DNA from: JBOIBN01 sp050739575
Lineage (GTDB): Bacteria; Pseudomonadota; Gammaproteobacteria; JAKDMP01
Direction: 5' to 3'
Assembly: GCA_050739575.1 (NCBI GenBank)
Contig: JBOIBN010000048.1
Location: forward strand, 1 to 18,859
DNA length: 18,859 bases
Shown here: piece by piece, positions 15,576-18,859 of the stretch
Numbering within the stretch: the first letter of the stretch is position 1
Layout of the letters: each line of letters starts with the position of its first letter
Notes under the pieces: model-generated
Database searches by the model: none
The model's input: the letters and a program-made list of their open reading frames with translations, nothing else
Told to the model about the DNA's origin: nothing
Program-made: the position numbers and the translations under genes

Positions 15576-17465
15576 TCAGCTTTTGACGGGCGCGATGATT
15601 TCGTCGAGATAATCCGGCTTGCCCTGCACGCGCACGAGATGCGGATAGCGCAGGCCGCCGGAATAGAGGATCGTGTACGTGCGCACCACGCCGTCACCCT
15701 TGGCCACGACGATAAGCCTGCCTCCGCCCGCGCCGGCGCTTGCCGCAATCGCGCGGCGCAAACCGTCGGGACTGAAGCTGTCGCCGTTTACGCTCACGAT
15801 AGTCATGCCGGGCGCGAGCCCGGCCGCGAAGGCGGGGCCGTTCCACAGCACGTCGCCGATGACGCCTTTCTTGTCCACGTCGAGCCCGATCGAGAAGACC
15901 GCCTCGGTGAACTTGTGCACGACTTCGCGCGCCTGTTCGTAGGGATTCGGGGTCGCCGAATACACGAGCTTCCAGCCGCTCGCAGTGACTCCGCCGAGCG
16001 GCTCCTGCGCCTGCGTATGCGTCTGGTCCACCAGGTTCTCGAGATAGCCTGCCCAGTCGTAGGGAGCCACTGTGTTCAGCGCCTTCACGATGTCGTCGAA
16101 AGTATAGGTCTGGGTGACGTAGCTGCCGTTGTCCATGCCGTAGAAGAGCTTCGCGAAATCGTCGAGTGATCGTTTGTCGTTCGTCAGTGCGCGGATTTTC
16201 GTGTCTACGCCCAGCCAGATAAGCGCGCCCTCGTCGTAAAAATCCGTGCCGCGCCGCCAACTCGAATAGAAGTGCGGGGAACTGTAAAGGAGTTGTGCCG
16301 CGACGGTGGTATCGAACAGCGGGCGCCACGCGCGTCCCGGCCGGTGCGCCATCCCGGCGGCATCGTAGGCGAGCATGTCGTGGTAATCCTGCGCCGACCA
16401 CAGTCCGCTGCGCGCCGCGAGCACCTCGCCCCAGTATTCGGTTAAACCTTCGTACACCCACACGAGCGCGGTCTGTTCAGGCTGTTCGAAGTCCGGCTGC
16501 CAGAGTCCCGCGGGACGGCGGAACTTGCCGTTCCAGGAATGCGTGTATTCGTGCGGCAGAAGATCCGCGCTACCGAGCATCGCCTGCTTGTTCAAAAACA
16601 GGTCGACGCTGTTGCGGTCGTCGCTCGACTGGTGGTGCTCCAGACCGAAATGAGCCGTGTAATCGGATAGCGTCAGCAGAAAATGATAATTGACGTAATG
16701 ATGCGAGTCGAACAGTGCATCGGCCTGCTTGATCAGCTCGCGGTAATCGGCCGTGTACTGGGGACCGATATCGAGCGCCTGTGGATAATCCGCCACCATG
16801 TCGAGGTAACGATGCACGGATGCGTCGGGCGCGAGATCCACCTGGCGGAAATTCTGGCCCGCGATCAGCGGCGAGTCCACCAGGTTGTTGAAGCTTACGG
16901 GCTCGAAGTTCACCGTGTTGCCGTTCTTCGACTTCGTTACGAGCGCGCTCGCGTACTTCCAGCCTGCGGCCAGCGTGACACTCGGGCGGTAGGTGAGCTG
17001 CGCCGTCGGGGGACCTGCCGGATAGAGCGCCACCTGGTTCCATTCGAGATCCACGATCTTCGGCGTCATGGAAACGCCGGCGGTAAAGAGCCCGCCGGCC
17101 GTCGGCGACAGAAAATCGAAATCGGCCGTGAGCATGTCCGCGCCGGCGGGCACGTCGAGGTGGAACGTGTACATGTCCACCGGATCGCGCTGCCAGGCGA
17201 CTGCCTTGCCGTTCACCTTGAACACCAGCCCGGCGAGGTTCACGATCGGCCCCGTCGGGCCGTGCTCGCCGGGAATGTACTTGGGGTAATAGAGCGTCAG
17301 TGGCCCCGGCGTGACGGGAATCTGCTCGGTCGTGTGCATGATATGTTGTGCGGGATCGGTAATCGTCACCGCGAGCGTTATTGGAGCGTTGTTGAAGCCC
17401 GCCATCGCCGGGACGGTGGAAAGCAGGCCGGCGGCGGAAATCGCAACAAAAAAAATGCGGCGCAT
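15576..17465 (-). CDS. Secreted M61 glycyl-aminopeptidase with PDZ domain
   Basis: A 629-residue exported zinc metallopeptidase. The ATG at 17465 is chosen because AGGAGT lies 6 nt upstream and a signal peptide (MRRIFFVAISAAGLLSTVPAMA) follows; the longer frame to 17498 is rejected. Order: N-terminal beta domain (about 25-200), catalytic domain with GLEHHQS (274-280), zinc motif HEYTH (305-309) followed by SWNGKFRRP, and YEGLTEYWGE (338-347) with the likely third ligand Glu343. A PDZ domain (about 515-600) includes GPAFAAGLAPGMTIVSVNG. Family members remove N-terminal Gly or Ala from peptides in the periplasm. It is 38 nt downstream of the GNAT gene and probably in the same transcript. Confidence 0.94.
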   Translation of the reverse strand: MRRIFFVAISAAGLLSTVPAMAGFNNAPITLAVTITDPAQHIMHTTEQIPVTPGPLTLYYPKYIPGEHGPTGPIVNLAGLVFKVNGKAVAWQRDPVDMYTFHLDVPAGADMLTADFDFLSPTAGGLFTAGVSMTPKIVDLEWNQVALYPAGPPTAQLTYRPSVTLAAGWKYASALVTKSKNGNTVNFEPVSFNNLVDSPLIAGQNFRQVDLAPDASVHRYLDMVADYPQALDIGPQYTADYRELIKQADALFDSHHYVNYHFLLTLSDYTAHFGLEHHQSSDDRNSVDLFLNKQAMLGSADLLPHEYTHSWNGKFRRPAGLWQPDFEQPEQTALVWVYEGLTEYWGEVLAARSGLWSAQDYHDMLAYDAAGMAHRPGRAWRPLFDTTVAAQLLYSSPHFYSSWRRGTDFYDEGALIWLGVDTKIRALTNDKRSLDDFAKLFYGMDNGSYVTQTYTFDDIVKALNTVAPYDWAGYLENLVDQTHTQAQEPLGGVTASGWKLVYSATPNPYEQAREVVHKFTEAVFSIGLDVDKKGVIGDVLWNGPAFAAGLAPGMTIVSVNGDSFSPDGLRRAIAASAGAGGGRLIVVAKGDGVVRTYTILYSGGLRYPHLVRVQGKPDYLDEIIAPVKS

Positions 17466-17503
17466 GGGTACTCCTTTTTCGCGATAAGGATTCTGCAAGT
17501 TTA

Positions 17504-18055
17504 CTACTCCCGTTCGCGAGGCTCCCGCGCGCGGTCGGCCTCGGAATTCGTCAATTGCCAGTAGCCGACGTCAATCCAGCGAGCGAACTTGAATCCGACC
17601 TCCCTGAAATGGGCTACCTTGCTGAAGCCGCACTTCTCATGCAAGGCGACGCTCGCCGGGTTGGGCAGTGCGATGCCGGCGATGACGGCATGCACATGCC
17701 GCTCACGCAGCGCCGCGAGCAAGGCTTCGTAAAGACGGCTCCCAATGCCCTGTCCGCTTGCGTCCGGATCGAGATACAGCCCGCTCTCGACCGAATGCCG
17801 GTACGCGCAACGCCCCTTCCACTTGCTCGCGTAGGCATAGCCGACGACTTCGCCCGCGCGCTCGGCAACAAGCCACGGCAGCGCGGCACCCGTCACTTCC
17901 TCGATGCGCGCGATCATGTCCCGAGCCGAAACCGGCGCTTCCTCGAACGTGAAAACGGTGTTCAGAACATAATGATTGTAGATGCCCGCGACGGCTTCCC
18001 CATCGCCACTAATTGCCGGGCGTACCTTGCATTCAATCGCCATATAGTTGCTCAT
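17504..18055 (-). CDS. GNAT N-acetyltransferase, phosphinothricin acetyltransferase-like
   Basis: A 183-residue cytosolic acetyl-CoA-dependent acyltransferase. Family wording includes GIYNHYVLNTVFTFEE (24-39), acetyl-CoA loop SGQGIGSRLYEALL (100-113), and IALPNPASVALHEKCGF followed by VGFKFARWIDVGYWQL (128-168), typical of the Pat/YncA group that acetylates phosphinothricin, methionine sulfoximine or related amino acids. Substrate is unproven. Start: ATG at 18055 gives the usual family length and lies 43 nt after the HNH stop; ATG at 18043 has slightly better spacing from GGGA. Longer starts would overlap the HNH gene. It sits between the HNH and M61 genes on the minus strand. Confidence 0.88.
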   Translation of the reverse strand: MSNYMAIECKVRPAISGDGEAVAGIYNHYVLNTVFTFEEAPVSARDMIARIEEVTGAALPWLVAERAGEVVGYAYASKWKGRCAYRHSVESGLYLDPDASGQGIGSRLYEALLAALRERHVHAVIAGIALPNPASVALHEKCGFSKVAHFREVGFKFARWIDVGYWQLTNSEADRAREPRERE

Positions 18056-18098
18056 TCCCGCCCATGTATCTCTCCCGAAAAGGACACCGTAACGCCAT

Positions 18099-18859
18099 TC
18101 AAACGGTGCGGTAAACATGTTCTCGGCGGTAGGACAACGCGGAAGGATCTGGTGAAAACCGATCCGGCAAGCGCAAGGGGAGACCGGCAAAGTCCAATAG
18201 CGCGTCGGCCAATTCCCCCAATTCGTCTCGACTACTCAAAACCGGCGAGACCAAGACCCGCAAATTTTCGTCCAAGGTGAACAAGCCCCGATCGAAAGCA
18301 CGATCATGCAGAACGTTCAGACATAGCCCGTTGGATGGATCGGCACGCCGTTCCGGTGAAACGGACCAGGGCACAATATGGCTGGCGTTGAGCAACGAAG
18401 GTACCGCGAGTCCCGTTAAGGCACATTTGTTGTCGTAGCTGACCAGGACAGCGGCGCGGAAGAAACCTTGCACTAGACGGACGCGCACAGTTCTTGTCGC
18501 TTCGCTGGGCCCTTCCGGTACAACAAGTGCGGAATCGCTGGGCTGCTCCGCATCCGACCCAAGCCGTTCATAGGCTTCTTCCGCTTCGGCAGCGATGGCT
18601 TCGCTGTCGGTGTGAAAACGCTTCCAAATATCTTCTTCAAAATGACTGCGATTCGGCAGCCCTTTAATACCGCGCGCGTACTGTGTCGGATCCAAACTTG
18701 CGAAATTGCATCCCTTCATACTGACGGCCGAGGGCGTTCGACCCAACTTGTCGGCAAGTGCGATGATCTCGGGATTATGTTGGTGGAGCTTTCCGAACGG
18801 CGTACGACAATAGAGTCGGAATGCGACGAGCGTTTCCTCCCATGTCCAATTGCGGCTTG
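18099..18859 (-). CDS. HNH endonuclease (HNH_2 type), N-terminus beyond window
   Basis: At least 253 codons. The frame is open to the right edge, and residues upstream of the TTG at 18746 clearly belong to the protein: RNWTWEETLVAFRLYC and FGKLHQHNPEIIALADKLG, then LGRTPSAVSMKGCNFASLDP, ARGIKGLPNRS. The start is therefore probably just outside the window. The C-terminal nuclease has CALTG, the ASHIVPW histidine motif and NGLCLNVLHDRAFDRGLF, as in HNH_2 (PF13391) proteins annotated as putative restriction endonucleases. The N-terminal part looks like a helical DNA-binding region. No methyltransferase or other restriction partner follows downstream. Cleavage activity is inferred from the motifs only. 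Confidence 0.88.
   Translation of the reverse strand, partial: SRNWTWEETLVAFRLYCRTPFGKLHQHNPEIIALADKLGRTPSAVSMKGCNFASLDPTQYARGIKGLPNRSHFEEDIWKRFHTDSEAIAAEAEEAYERLGSDAEQPSDSALVVPEGPSEATRTVRVRLVQGFFRAAVLVSYDNKCALTGLAVPSLLNASHIVPWSVSPERRADPSNGLCLNVLHDRAFDRGLFTLDENLRVLVSPVLSSRDELGELADALLDFAGLPLRLPDRFSPDPSALSYRREHVYRTV

Overview
This window looks like chromosomal DNA from a high-GC gammaproteobacterium, probably of the Xanthomonadales (Rhodanobacteraceae or Lysobacteraceae type). The lineage is inferred from gene content, codon style and the hairpin-rich intergenic repeats; no taxonomic marker gene is present. There are thirteen protein-coding loci. One is broken at the left (a POT transporter cut by an IS3-family element) and one is cut by the right window edge (an HNH nuclease). 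No rRNA, tRNA or CRISPR array was seen.

Left accessory region (1-4466). The tip of an IS3-family element (start of orfA, minus strand) abuts the C-terminal two thirds of a POT peptide transporter. Next is a clearly lower-GC two-gene minus-strand cassette: an AlbA_2/Schlafen-type protein overlapping a downstream gene of unknown function by ATGA. It is followed by a PPM1/LCMT-type SAM methyltransferase flanked by two direct copies of a roughly 258-bp multi-hairpin repeat (R1, R2). R1 and R2 are nearly identical in their bodies, but the arms of their strongest hairpin differ, and every difference is compensated in the opposite arm. A third element (R3, near 13.2-13.44 kb) carries the same type of terminal hairpin on a different body. 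These repeats are the most unusual feature of the window.

Central metabolic region (4467-9887). On the minus strand, purT (formate-dependent GAR transformylase) is followed by a plant-type ferredoxin-NADP reductase ending in Tyr. Diverging from purT is a GH15 glucoamylase, followed by a DUF996 membrane protein with its own good sigma70-like promoter. A bidirectional hairpin ends the DUF996 gene and the converging large gene.

Right region (9916-18859). A 1028-residue secreted sortilin/BNR-repeat protein (minus) diverges from a secreted SIMPL (DUF541) protein, with R3 between them. An ion-transporter-superfamily permease follows. It converges on a minus-strand run of HNH endonuclease, then GNAT acetyltransferase, then secreted M61 glycyl-aminopeptidase with a PDZ domain. 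Spacings of about 40 nt suggest co-transcription.

Most genes here are ordinary housekeeping or secreted functions. The candidates for something less described are the covarying multi-hairpin repeats, the AlbA_2 two-gene cassette and the plastid-like FNR.
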